A stretch of 48,693 bases of DNA from an uncultured Bacteroidales bacterium. Lineage in GTDB: Bacteria > Bacteroidota > Bacteroidia > Bacteroidales > Paludibacteraceae. Shown piece by piece: positions 15,524-24,090 of the stretch. Within the stretch, counting starts at the first letter, position 1; each line of letters opens with the position of its first letter. The stretch is taken from NCBI GenBank assembly GCA_900316845.1, contig ONEG01000017.1, forward strand, positions 1 to 48,693, given 5' to 3'. The notes under the pieces were generated by a model. That model had not been told where the DNA came from and made no database searches. It saw nothing but the letters and a program-made list of their open reading frames with translations. A program made the position numbers and the translations under genes.

Positions 15524-17311
15524 ATGCAGGCAATTATTTTAGCGGCGGGAATGGGAAAGCGCCTCGGAGAGTTGACGCAAGGAAACACGAAGTGTATGAT
15601 TCGTGTTGGCGGCGAGACACTGATAGAGCGCGTGTTACGACAATTGGATGCGCTTCATTTGAGTCGAATAATTATCGTTATCGGTTATAAAGGCGCGGAG
15701 TTGCAAGAGTACTTGGCTAATGTATCCGTTCAGACACCTATAGTGTTTGTTGAAAATCCTATCTATGATAAGACGAATAATATCTATTCTCTGTATTTGG
15801 CGAAGGATTATATGCGTGAGCAAGATACCTTGCTCTTAGAGTCGGATATAATCATAGAAGATGCCGTGTTGAGCAAGTTAGTAAAACATCCATATCCTGA
15901 TTTGGCTTTGGTTGATAAATATGAGAGTTGGATGGATGGGACTGTCGTGACGATAGATGAAGAAAATCGCATTCAGCGTTTTATCCCGAACAGCCAGTTC
16001 CGCTACGAAGAGATACCGGATTACTACAAGACGGTGAATATCTATAAGTTCTCGCAGGATTTTTCGGAGCATATGTATGTGCCGTTTTTGGAAGCTTATA
16101 GTTCCGCTTTGGGCAATAACGAGTACTATGAGCAGGTATTACGTGTAATCACGATGTTGGATAATTCGACACTCCGTGCGTTGCCTTTGGAAGGCGAACA
16201 ATGGTATGAGATAGATGATATTCAGGATTTGGATATTGCAGAGTCTATCTTTACGGATAAGCAGTATGATTTGCTTTGTTCGCGTTATGGCGGTTATTGG
16301 CGGTATCCGCATCTATTGGATTTCTGCTATTTGGTGAATCCCTATTTCCCGAATCAACGTTTGAGAGATGAGTTAGCCGCCAGTTTTGACCGATTGTTAA
16401 CAGAATATCCGTCGGGCCAGAAAGTGAATAATCTGTTAGCCGCCAAAGATTTTGGAGTGAAACAGGAGTATATATTGGTGGGCAATGGAGCTGCTGAATT
16501 GATCAAGGCGCTAACGACACAGATGTTAGGCAAAGTCGGAATCGTTCGTCCGACTTTTGAGGAATACCCGAATCGGTTGATGGAGGAACAGGTAGTAGCG
16601 TACGTACCGCAGCGACCGGATTTTCGCTATACGGTGGATGATTTGATGGACTATTTTGATGATAAGCAGATATGGTCATTAGTGCTGATTAATCCGGATA
16701 ATCCGACCGGCAATTATATTCCTTATGATGATTGTTTGCGTTTGGTGCAATGGTGTCAAGAGCGCGAGATTGTGTTGGTGATAGACGAGAGTTTTATTGA
16801 TTTCTCAAGCGAGCATCCTACTTTCATGAAGAATGCGGTCTTGTCTCAAAACGACCATTTGGTAGTAGTGAAGAGTATCTCCAAATCGTATGGTGTCCCA
16901 GGTCTGCGTTTGGGCGTATTGGCGACTTCCAACCAAAGTCTGATGATGAACCTGCGTCGCGAAATGAGTATCTGGAATATCAATTCGTTCGGCGAGTTCT
17001 TCTTGCAGATTTTAGGCAAGTACGAGAAGGTATATGCTCAGGCTATGGATGCCTTCCGTGAGGAGCGTAGCCATTATGTAAAGGCATTGGAAAGTGTATC
17101 TTATTTGCGTGTTTTGCCGAGCGAGGCAAACTATGTTTTATGCGAAGTAAAGGAGCGTTTTACACCTCGCGAATTAGCGGTCCGTTTGCTGCGAGAGTAT
17201 GGTATTTTGATCAAAGACTGCTCACAGAAATGCAAGGGTAATTATATCCGTTTGGCTGTGCGTGATACGGATGATAATAATCAGTTATTGATAGCTCTAA
17301 GAGAATTATGA
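15524..17311 (+). CDS. Fused nucleotidyltransferase and fold-type I PLP enzyme
   Basis: A 595-residue two-domain enzyme. Residues 1-235 are a LicC/PntC-like nucleotidyltransferase: MQAIILAAGMGKRLGEL, KCMIRVGGETLIERVL, and LLLESDIII as the metal-binding Asp segment. Residues about 255-595 are a HisC/CobD-type class I/II PLP domain, with NPDNPTG (390-396), the pyridine-binding Asp in VIDESF (421) and the Schiff-base Lys in SISKSYGVPGLRLG (Lys454). CobD-like relatives decarboxylate phospho-amino acids or aminate triose phosphates. I infer that the PLP half makes an amino-alcohol phosphate and the first half activates it with CTP. The start at 15524 begins the nucleotidyltransferase motif directly; the frame is open 36 codons further up. 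The next gene overlaps by ATGA. Confidence 0.8.
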   Translation: MQAIILAAGMGKRLGELTQGNTKCMIRVGGETLIERVLRQLDALHLSRIIIVIGYKGAELQEYLANVSVQTPIVFVENPIYDKTNNIYSLYLAKDYMREQDTLLLESDIIIEDAVLSKLVKHPYPDLALVDKYESWMDGTVVTIDEENRIQRFIPNSQFRYEEIPDYYKTVNIYKFSQDFSEHMYVPFLEAYSSALGNNEYYEQVLRVITMLDNSTLRALPLEGEQWYEIDDIQDLDIAESIFTDKQYDLLCSRYGGYWRYPHLLDFCYLVNPYFPNQRLRDELAASFDRLLTEYPSGQKVNNLLAAKDFGVKQEYILVGNGAAELIKALTTQMLGKVGIVRPTFEEYPNRLMEEQVVAYVPQRPDFRYTVDDLMDYFDDKQIWSLVLINPDNPTGNYIPYDDCLRLVQWCQEREIVLVIDESFIDFSSEHPTFMKNAVLSQNDHLVVVKSISKSYGVPGLRLGVLATSNQSLMMNLRREMSIWNINSFGEFFLQILGKYEKVYAQAMDAFREERSHYVKALESVSYLRVLPSEANYVLCEVKERFTPRELAVRLLREYGILIKDCSQKCKGNYIRLAVRDTDDNNQLLIALREL

Positions 17312-18297
17312 AAACGATTTGTATCTGTGGTGGCGGAGCATTAGGTTTGGTAGTCGCGAGTGTGTTGTCTCATACGCGCGAAGTGGCAGTACGGGTGCTA
17401 ACTGCTCATCCGCAGCAATGGAGCAAATCAATTGAAACTATCGATAGTGCAGGAAAAATCTATCAAGGGGAATTAGAGAGTGTGTCTGATAGAGCAGAAG
17501 ATGTTATTCCTCAGAGCGATATAGTTTTGCTTTGTCTGCCGGGATTTTTGATAGAGAAGAGTTTGAGGCAGATAGCGCCATTTGTTACGAATCAGGCGAT
17601 AGGCAGTATCGTGAGCAGTACTGGATTTTTCTTTCAGGCTCATCGGATATTCGCCAGTTCGGTTTCGTTGTTTGGCTTTCAACGCGTACCTTATATAGCA
17701 CGCGTACGCGAGTACGGCCATAGTGCTGATTTGTTAGGATACAAACAGCAATTATATATGGCGACGGAGAATCTGGCAAGGGATTATGAGGCAATGTGGG
17801 CGGAGTGGTTACAAACACCTATTGCTCATTTGTCGAATTATTTGGAGGCATCGCTAAGTAATAGTAATCCGTTACTTCATCCGGCTCGTTTGTATGGAAT
17901 GTGGCATGAATGGAGTGGAGAAATGTATAAAGAGCAAATGCTTTTTTATGCCCAATGGGATGAATATAGTTCAGAGATTTATATTGCGATGGATGAAGAG
18001 TTTCAGAAGTTATGTTGTAAGGTGGGTGTGAAAATACCAAGTGTGTTGGATTATTATGAAAGTACTGATGCGGTCTCTTTGACGCGTAAGTTGCGCTCTA
18101 TTATAGCTTTTCAAACGATTAAAGCGCCGATGAAACAGATGGAAAATGGCTTTGTGCCGGATTTTGAGAGCCGGTATTTTACGGAGGATTTTCCATATGG
18201 ATTGCAGATCTTAAAAGATTTGGCGGTTCAGAATAATATTCAAACACCCACTATAGACAAGGTGTTGACGTGGGGGAAACGAAAAATAATGAAATGA
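17308..18297 (+). CDS. NAD/NADP octopine/nopaline dehydrogenase-like protein
   Basis: A 329-residue protein with an N-terminal Rossmann fold (TICICGGGALGLVVASVLS, GxGxxG-type) and a helical C-terminal domain carrying NSNPLLHPARLYGMWHEW. NP(L)LHP is typical of the opine dehydrogenase family, where the His acts in catalysis. Such enzymes join an amino acid or amine to a 2-oxo acid by reductive condensation. Its start overlaps the stop of the fused enzyme (ATGA), and its stop overlaps the LicD gene in the same way, so the three are surely co-translated. I infer that it modifies the amine of the activated head group. It could instead be a ketopantoate-reductase relative with another substrate. 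Confidence 0.7.
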   Translation: MKTICICGGGALGLVVASVLSHTREVAVRVLTAHPQQWSKSIETIDSAGKIYQGELESVSDRAEDVIPQSDIVLLCLPGFLIEKSLRQIAPFVTNQAIGSIVSSTGFFFQAHRIFASSVSLFGFQRVPYIARVREYGHSADLLGYKQQLYMATENLARDYEAMWAEWLQTPIAHLSNYLEASLSNSNPLLHPARLYGMWHEWSGEMYKEQMLFYAQWDEYSSEIYIAMDEEFQKLCCKVGVKIPSVLDYYESTDAVSLTRKLRSIIAFQTIKAPMKQMENGFVPDFESRYFTEDFPYGLQILKDLAVQNNIQTPTIDKVLTWGKRKIMK

Positions 18298-18983
18298 GAG
18301 ACTTAGTAGTTAAGATATTAGTGTCAATCGGGTTATATAAGCCTATCGTGGAACTTATCAAGAAAGCCAAATTTGAGATCCAAGCTCATCGAATGCATAA
18401 AGATGGTTTGGCTATGTTAGCTGACGCGGATGAGGTTTTTACCCAAATGGGAGTTCGCGTTTTCCTAACATATGGCGCGTTGTTAGGCGCGTATCGTGAG
18501 CATGGTTTTATTTCGTACGACCCGGATATTGATTTAGGAGTGTTAGAAAACGAGTTGCCGGTTGATTTGCATGAGCGAATGGAAGATGCAGGCTTCCATT
18601 TAATCCGCCAGAATTATATTGGGACTACAGGGCAAGTGGTGGAAGAGACGTATGAGTATAAAAAATTGCACTTGGATATATTTATCTACATTCGCGAGGG
18701 TAATGATTTCTATTCTGTTATTCAGCGTAAACATGAATCCAAAGAGTGGAAAGAGGCAAACGCAACGGATGGTTTTCCATGTGATAGAAGTTATGTGCCG
18801 GCATGTGAGTTTGAACGCCGTGAGTTCTTAGGATTAAACATATATATGCCAGTTGACACAGATGGTTGGTTAAGGGCAATTTATTCGGATTCTTATATGA
18901 CTCCAATTAAGAACTGGAGTGCAAAGGATTACAAAACTCGAATCGTTCATACGAAAGATCGTTCGTATCGCAAAATATATTAA
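18294..18983 (+). CDS. LicD/fukutin-like phosphotransferase
   Basis: A 229-residue protein with FLTYGALLGAYREHGFISYDPDIDLGV (about 48-74), matching the GTLLGAxRxxGFIxWDDDIDxGM signature of LicD and fukutin proteins; the aspartates bind metal. LicD enzymes transfer phosphocholine or similar groups from CDP-alcohols onto glycans. A second conserved segment is KKLHLDIFIYIREG (about 115-128). I use the ATG at 18294, which overlaps the previous stop; an earlier in-frame ATG (18270) would lie inside the dehydrogenase gene. Together with the fused cytidylyl/PLP enzyme it makes a plausible synthesis-and-transfer unit. Confidence 0.75.
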   Translation: MRDLVVKILVSIGLYKPIVELIKKAKFEIQAHRMHKDGLAMLADADEVFTQMGVRVFLTYGALLGAYREHGFISYDPDIDLGVLENELPVDLHERMEDAGFHLIRQNYIGTTGQVVEETYEYKKLHLDIFIYIREGNDFYSVIQRKHESKEWKEANATDGFPCDRSYVPACEFERREFLGLNIYMPVDTDGWLRAIYSDSYMTPIKNWSAKDYKTRIVHTKDRSYRKIY

Positions 18984-18988
18984 GTATC

Positions 18989-19918
18989 ATGCGAAGCCTG
19001 AAAACATATTATTCCATCCTCCGTAAAAAAGGTTTTTATACCTGCTTGCGAGAACTCAAAAAAGCAGTTTGGCCTCTCTGGTTTACACGAAACAGAGAAG
19101 CCATCGAATTGATACAAGCCGAGCGGACAAGTTGCTATTTATGGCGTAAATACGGCTCTTTGATTACTAAACCCTTAGATGACCCACAAAACAATGAGCC
19201 TACGCGCATCATTTGGCTTTGTTGGCTTCAAGGACTCGAGCAAGCCCCGGAGATTGTCAAAAAATGTGTGGCATCGGTCAAGCAGCACATGCCCGATTAT
19301 AAGGTGCAAATTTTAACATCGGAGAATATCTTTGACTTTGTTTCTCTGCCCAAACCGATCATCCGAAAGTATCAAAACGGAACGATCTCTTTTACCCATT
19401 TTTCGGATATCTTACGCACGGCCTTACTCGTTCAGCATGGAGGTATATGGCTCGATGCTACGGTCTTGTTAACGGGTGCTATACCTTCACAAATGACCGA
19501 TTCGCCTTTGTTCTTCTTGCAAAAATCGATACTTTCTACCATTCCTCACGCCGGCTCAAGTTGGCTGCTTGTGGCGCAAAAAGGAAATCCTGTCTTGCAA
19601 CGTGTATTAGACCTACTTGCCGCTTATTGGGAACGTGAAAATAAATTGCGGGATTACTACCTCTTCCACCTCTTCCTCTATCTCGTGTTGACTAAAAACT
19701 CGCAAGGGGAAGAAGCGCTTAAACAAATCCCTTACATCCCCAATGTTGACGCGCACACTTTGCAATTCTCGCTGTTTGAGAACTTTTCCGACACTCAATG
19801 GAAGCAGATCACTTCTCGCTCTTCCATCCATAAGTTAACTTGGAAATTTAACCATAACGAACCTCTTGATAAACCTGGAACATTCTATGATTATATCCTT
19901 CATCATCTGCACATATAA
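18989..19918 (+). CDS. Capsular polysaccharide synthesis protein (GT32-like), copy 1
   Basis: A 309-residue glycosyltransferase of the Caps_synth family. Key segments are RIIWLCWLQGLEQAPEIVKKCVASVK (about 71-96), HFSDILRTALLVQHGGIWLDATVLLTG (about 133-159) with the DxD-like LDA, and a C-terminal HKLTWKF. It is cytosolic or membrane-associated and adds a sugar to a growing surface glycan; donor and acceptor are unknown. It begins 5 bases after the LicD gene and its end overlaps the next gene by 32 bases. The gene at 20780-21661 is a clear paralogue with the same motifs. Confidence 0.8.
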   Translation: MRSLKTYYSILRKKGFYTCLRELKKAVWPLWFTRNREAIELIQAERTSCYLWRKYGSLITKPLDDPQNNEPTRIIWLCWLQGLEQAPEIVKKCVASVKQHMPDYKVQILTSENIFDFVSLPKPIIRKYQNGTISFTHFSDILRTALLVQHGGIWLDATVLLTGAIPSQMTDSPLFFLQKSILSTIPHAGSSWLLVAQKGNPVLQRVLDLLAAYWERENKLRDYYLFHLFLYLVLTKNSQGEEALKQIPYIPNVDAHTLQFSLFENFSDTQWKQITSRSSIHKLTWKFNHNEPLDKPGTFYDYILHHLHI

Positions 19919-20783
19919 TCGCGAGAAATACATCTACGAGTGTCTGAGTCGTTTGGCGAAAAACACCGAACAAGACAACTGGGAAATCGTGCTCGTGAAT
20001 AATAACTCTACGGACAATACGGCTGCAGAGTGCGAGCGGTTTGTTCGTGATTATAAACCGAAGAACTATCGCTATTTTGTTGAGACGCAGCAAGGACTCT
20101 CCTATGCACGTAATCGAGGTATCGCTGAGGCTGATGGAGAATGGTTTGTGTTCCTCGACGATGATGCGATGGTAGAAAAGGACTATATCGCGAACCTGCG
20201 AAGCCGTTTAACACAACATCCGGAAGCCGGTGCTTTTGGAGGACCGATAGAGCCGTTTTTTGAAGGCGAGAAACCGAAATGGCTTAGCCCGTGGACTATG
20301 TGTTTTGTGAGTGCAATAGATTTAGGTCCGCACGTTCGGCTATTCCCTCAAAAGAGTTATCCGATAGGTGCGAATATGGGTATCAGCCGTACGACGATAG
20401 AGAAAGTAGGAATGTTTAATACGGCTCTTGGTAGGACAGGAAATAATTTGCTGGGAGGCGAGGAAAAGGATATCTTTAATCGAATTCGTCAAACGGGTAT
20501 ACCGATTCTATATTTCCCTGTTATTAAGGTGCAGCATTGTATTCCGCCCAAACGCACGACGATGGAGTATATCGTCAAATTAGGCGACGGTGTGGGACAG
20601 AGTGAGCGGCTGCGGACGAAGAAAATAGGTGGATTATCCTATGCGAAACGTCTTTTTATGGAAGCCGTTAATTGGGGCGGAACAATTGTTCTATGGGCAT
20701 TTTACGCACTGCAAGGGAAATTCTCCAAAGGAAATATATTGGTTTTATTCCGCTATCATGTAACGAAAGCATTGCAATCATGA
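19887..20783 (+). CDS. Family 2 glycosyltransferase
   Basis: A GT-A fold enzyme of about 298 residues. MIISFIICTYNREKYIYECL is the N-terminal nucleotide-binding strand, VNNNSTDNTA follows, FLDDDAMVE supplies the metal-binding DxD, and GGEEKDIFNRI carries the catalytic ED-type motif. I start at 19887; an in-frame ATG at 19866 would add MINLEHS and increase the overlap with the previous gene. The stop codon overlaps the next start (ATGA). The C-terminus has a short hydrophobic stretch (WGGTIVLWAFYALQG), so it may sit on the inner membrane. Confidence 0.88.
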   Translation: MIISFIICTYNREKYIYECLSRLAKNTEQDNWEIVLVNNNSTDNTAAECERFVRDYKPKNYRYFVETQQGLSYARNRGIAEADGEWFVFLDDDAMVEKDYIANLRSRLTQHPEAGAFGGPIEPFFEGEKPKWLSPWTMCFVSAIDLGPHVRLFPQKSYPIGANMGISRTTIEKVGMFNTALGRTGNNLLGGEEKDIFNRIRQTGIPILYFPVIKVQHCIPPKRTTMEYIVKLGDGVGQSERLRTKKIGGLSYAKRLFMEAVNWGGTIVLWAFYALQGKFSKGNILVLFRYHVTKALQS

Positions 20784-21661
20784 AACTTATTTCTTTAATT
20801 CGGCAACGTGGACCGGTTTGCCTCTGGTATAAATTTAAGAATACTTATTTGAAACCGGATAAAGACATTCGTGAGATTGGTGCGCGAAATGGCTCGTATG
20901 AGTATCTCAAACGGTTTGCCAAAGAATGCAATTCTTCTGTAGCAAACATGCAGCCAGGTGAGAAAATAATATGGGTGTGTTGGCTGCAAGGGATGGAGAA
21001 TGCTCCCGCGTTGGTACAAAAATGCGCGGCAAGTATCCGGCAATATTGCGGGGAATATAGAGTGATAGAACTCACCGAGGAAAATATCCCGAAATATATC
21101 TCTTTGCCTGCCTATATATGGGATAAGTACCACGCGGGAATTATCTCTCGCACACATTTTTCTGATATCCTGCGTTTTGCTTTGCTAGCAGAAAATGGAG
21201 GTATCTGGATAGATGCTACTACCTTGTTGACAGGTCCGTTTCCTGCTTATGTGGTAGATACACCTCTTTTCGTCTATCATAGTGATCAAAAGGGTAGTTC
21301 CCTCTTGAGTATGAATTTTATTTCATGCCATAAACATCACCCATTGATAGAAGATACAATTAATCAACTTTATGCTTATTGGAAACGGTCGAACTATATG
21401 GTTGACTATAATATAGCTGCTGTCTTTTGGACAATCGCTACTCGAGCGAATGCTCAAAACGCAACCTTGTGGAGAAAAGTGCTCTTTGTACCTACGGGTT
21501 TGAAAGAAATACTAATTCATGAGTTGAATGAACCTTATTCGGAAGAGCGCTGGCAACAGATATGTGCCCTATCTACGGTGCATAAACTGACCTACAAATT
21601 CGATGAATTTGGTATAAACACCACTCTGGATGGGTCATTCTACAATTATATTTTTAGATGA
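20780..21661 (+). CDS. Capsular polysaccharide synthesis protein (GT32-like), copy 2
   Basis: A 293-residue paralogue of the gene at 18989-19918: KIIWVCWLQGMENAPALVQKCAASIR, HFSDILRFALLAENGGIWIDATTLLTGPFP and HKLTYKF line up along the whole length. Such pairs usually add different sugars in one repeat unit. The start overlaps the preceding stop by ATGA. The last 27 bases overlap the end of the oppositely oriented YfhO gene, so the operon ends without room for an ordinary intergenic terminator. Confidence 0.82.
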   Translation: MKLISLIRQRGPVCLWYKFKNTYLKPDKDIREIGARNGSYEYLKRFAKECNSSVANMQPGEKIIWVCWLQGMENAPALVQKCAASIRQYCGEYRVIELTEENIPKYISLPAYIWDKYHAGIISRTHFSDILRFALLAENGGIWIDATTLLTGPFPAYVVDTPLFVYHSDQKGSSLLSMNFISCHKHHPLIEDTINQLYAYWKRSNYMVDYNIAAVFWTIATRANAQNATLWRKVLFVPTGLKEILIHELNEPYSEERWQQICALSTVHKLTYKFDEFGINTTLDGSFYNYIFR

Positions 21662-24085
21662 TTTTATTATCTTGTGGCCATATAATGGCCACGCTAAACT
21701 GCCTAAACTCAACAAAAGACTGATAATCAGCAGCGCCATACACCATTTGTCAATCGCTAATGCGTCAGGTACAAACTCCATATGCAATGTGTGGGATCCT
21801 GCTGGCAATACTGCTGCGCGCAAAGTGTAATTCACACGGCCTAAGGGGATTTCCTTTCCATCGCAGTATAGATGCCATCCTGTCGGGTAATAAACCTCCG
21901 AGAAAACCGCAACACGTTCTTCCGATAATTGATATGCATAATCTAACTGATCCGGTATATATTTGGTTAACCTAATCTCATCGCCTTCGCTCGGCTTGCC
22001 GCTACAACTCAATACCTCCCGGAATAACTCGTCCGCTACTGCACTCTTGCGCAAATCCAAGGTATTCAGCGCTGCGCTCTCATCATCCGGAGTCGGAACA
22101 AATAATACTTCATTTACAAACCAGGCATTACCCATCGCATCGGGATTCGGGTAAACACCTTGTTGGGTGACGATATATTTTGTATTCAGCATATTCAGTA
22201 CGCTCCAATTCATCTTACTGATATGCTCGTCAATCAAGTCTTGATACCTGCGTAACTTAACGGCGCTATAACCACCCACAGATTTTAGCCTGTAGCTGGT
22301 TCGTGCGTCATTAAAGGTGTTGGCTGTCAAATTCAAAACACGGTAGTCCAAACTCTTATCCTGTAATATCTGCTCTTCCCAAGGCTGAATAGCAAAATAG
22401 CGGTTGCCGTCTTTCTTACTTACAAAGTCTTTACTGCCGAAGAATCGACGATCCACAGGAACTAAATCTACCAATATCAATGCTGCTATGATACCTAATG
22501 CATAACCGCTCTTGAGTTTGTCTTTGATATACAGCCAAACTACGAAAGCTGCCGCTACTACCAAGCCAAAAGAACGCCATGCATCCGCCTTCATCATCGA
22601 TACACGCTGGTCGATTATCATCCGGTATATCTCATCGCCCACCTGGCCTTTCCATTGATTGTCATAACTGGACGTGAAACCAAACATGGCCCCGCCAAAG
22701 AGCGCTACGATTAGACATATTCCGGCAGTAATACCACCGGCAATCAATATCTCCTTGCTATATTTCGACTTTTCCTCTTTGGATTCCCATAGTTTCTGCA
22801 AGCCCATGAATCCTAATAACGGAATAGTTAGTTCTGCTATTACCAGAATCGATTCCACCGCACGGAACTTGTTGTACATCGGGAAGTGATAGAAGAACCA
22901 CTCTGTCAGCGGCATGAAATTCTTTCCCCATGCTAAGAGAATAGAGGCAATGGTTGCAAATAATAATCCCCATTTATACGGACCCGGAACAATCAGCAGA
23001 CCTAACACGAACAGGAAACAGATAATAGCTCCTACATATACGGCTCCGCTGGTAAACATCTTTTCGCCCCAATAGGTCGGAGCGCCTTGGCAGAATTGTT
23101 TGGCTGAACTCTTTGGTACGCGTGCCTTTACCAATTCGTCGTACAATACCGATTTCTCGCCGACATTATACCCGCTGGCTCCTCCCATGAAATTCGGAAT
23201 CAAAAGCGTTAACGTCTCTGCTTTTCCGTAGCTCCAATCGGTCGCATATTTGATGTCCAAACCGGCTTTCTGAGTTTCGTCCTTTTGATCCTGACGTAGT
23301 TCGCTGTGGCCCCCGCGCATTGTTTCTTTCAAGTACTCGTTGTTGATCTGCCACCAACTCAACTTGGTCCCGAATACCAACAATGCGCATAGAACGCATA
23401 TACCGACTCCGATGCCTAAATCCTTCCAGCGTTTCTCTATGATATGTATATACAATTCGACACATGCCATTACGCCGATTAGCATCAGAAAATAATAGGT
23501 CATCTGAGGATGCAATGTTATACCGATGATCCCGTATATAACGATTAGCGGTGCACCTAACCAGTAGTTTTTACGAAAGATCGCATATATGCCTCCGATA
23601 ATAGGAGCGATGGCCGCAATGGCACTAGCCTTGGTCATGTGACCCGCAGGCAGGATGAGCATATAATACGAAGATAGTGTTAATGCGAATGCTCCTATTA
23701 TGCTCAACCATGGATTGATATTGAAACAACGGAGCATAAAGAAGAATCCGAATAAATAGGCAATCAAAATGCCAATAGAGCCCAAATCTTCCTTAAATCC
23801 GAAATGAGTGATTAACTCTAATTTCCCACGCATAACATTCGCGGGGGTGTTGCCGCTAATCTGAAAAGCAGGCATTCCGCTAAACATGGAATTTGTCCAC
23901 CAGGCTTGTTGGCCTGTTGATTTCTTATACTCAAGTATCTCATTCGCAGCGCCTTTCCATGAGTTTACATCACCTGCTTGGAGCACTTTTCCCTCCAATA
24001 ACGGGCTGCAATAAATCAATGCAAACGCCAAAAATGCAACTATTGCCACTATATATGGCGCAATCTTTTTCCAATCTATTTTCAT
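21635..24085 (-). CDS. YfhO family multispanning membrane protein
   Basis: An 816-residue integral inner-membrane protein. TM segments run from residue 10 (IAPYIVAIVAFLAFALIY) through the first 560 residues, followed by a soluble part and a last TM near the C-terminus (WCMALLIISLLLSLGSLAWPLYG). Family signs are the first loop with GDVNSWKGAANEIL and NSMFSGMPAFQIS. YfhO proteins are GT-C-like and are thought to glycosylate cell-envelope polymers from lipid-linked sugars. It lies 5 bases after the glycosyltransferase gene at 24091, which could make its donor or acceptor, and is convergent with the glycan operon. Confidence 0.88.
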   Translation of the reverse strand: MKIDWKKIAPYIVAIVAFLAFALIYCSPLLEGKVLQAGDVNSWKGAANEILEYKKSTGQQAWWTNSMFSGMPAFQISGNTPANVMRGKLELITHFGFKEDLGSIGILIAYLFGFFFMLRCFNINPWLSIIGAFALTLSSYYMLILPAGHMTKASAIAAIAPIIGGIYAIFRKNYWLGAPLIVIYGIIGITLHPQMTYYFLMLIGVMACVELYIHIIEKRWKDLGIGVGICVLCALLVFGTKLSWWQINNEYLKETMRGGHSELRQDQKDETQKAGLDIKYATDWSYGKAETLTLLIPNFMGGASGYNVGEKSVLYDELVKARVPKSSAKQFCQGAPTYWGEKMFTSGAVYVGAIICFLFVLGLLIVPGPYKWGLLFATIASILLAWGKNFMPLTEWFFYHFPMYNKFRAVESILVIAELTIPLLGFMGLQKLWESKEEKSKYSKEILIAGGITAGICLIVALFGGAMFGFTSSYDNQWKGQVGDEIYRMIIDQRVSMMKADAWRSFGLVVAAAFVVWLYIKDKLKSGYALGIIAALILVDLVPVDRRFFGSKDFVSKKDGNRYFAIQPWEEQILQDKSLDYRVLNLTANTFNDARTSYRLKSVGGYSAVKLRRYQDLIDEHISKMNWSVLNMLNTKYIVTQQGVYPNPDAMGNAWFVNEVLFVPTPDDESAALNTLDLRKSAVADELFREVLSCSGKPSEGDEIRLTKYIPDQLDYAYQLSEERVAVFSEVYYPTGWHLYCDGKEIPLGRVNYTLRAAVLPAGSHTLHMEFVPDALAIDKWCMALLIISLLLSLGSLAWPLYGHKIIKSSKNIIVE

Positions 24086-24090
24086 ATGTC

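Noticed and set aside
15524..17311. 2-aminoethylphosphonate (phosphonate) pathway
   Set aside because: The fusion resembles PntC-AEPT in layout, but the PLP domain is of HisC/CobD type and no PEP mutase or phosphonopyruvate decarboxylase is in the window. Kept only as an alternative.
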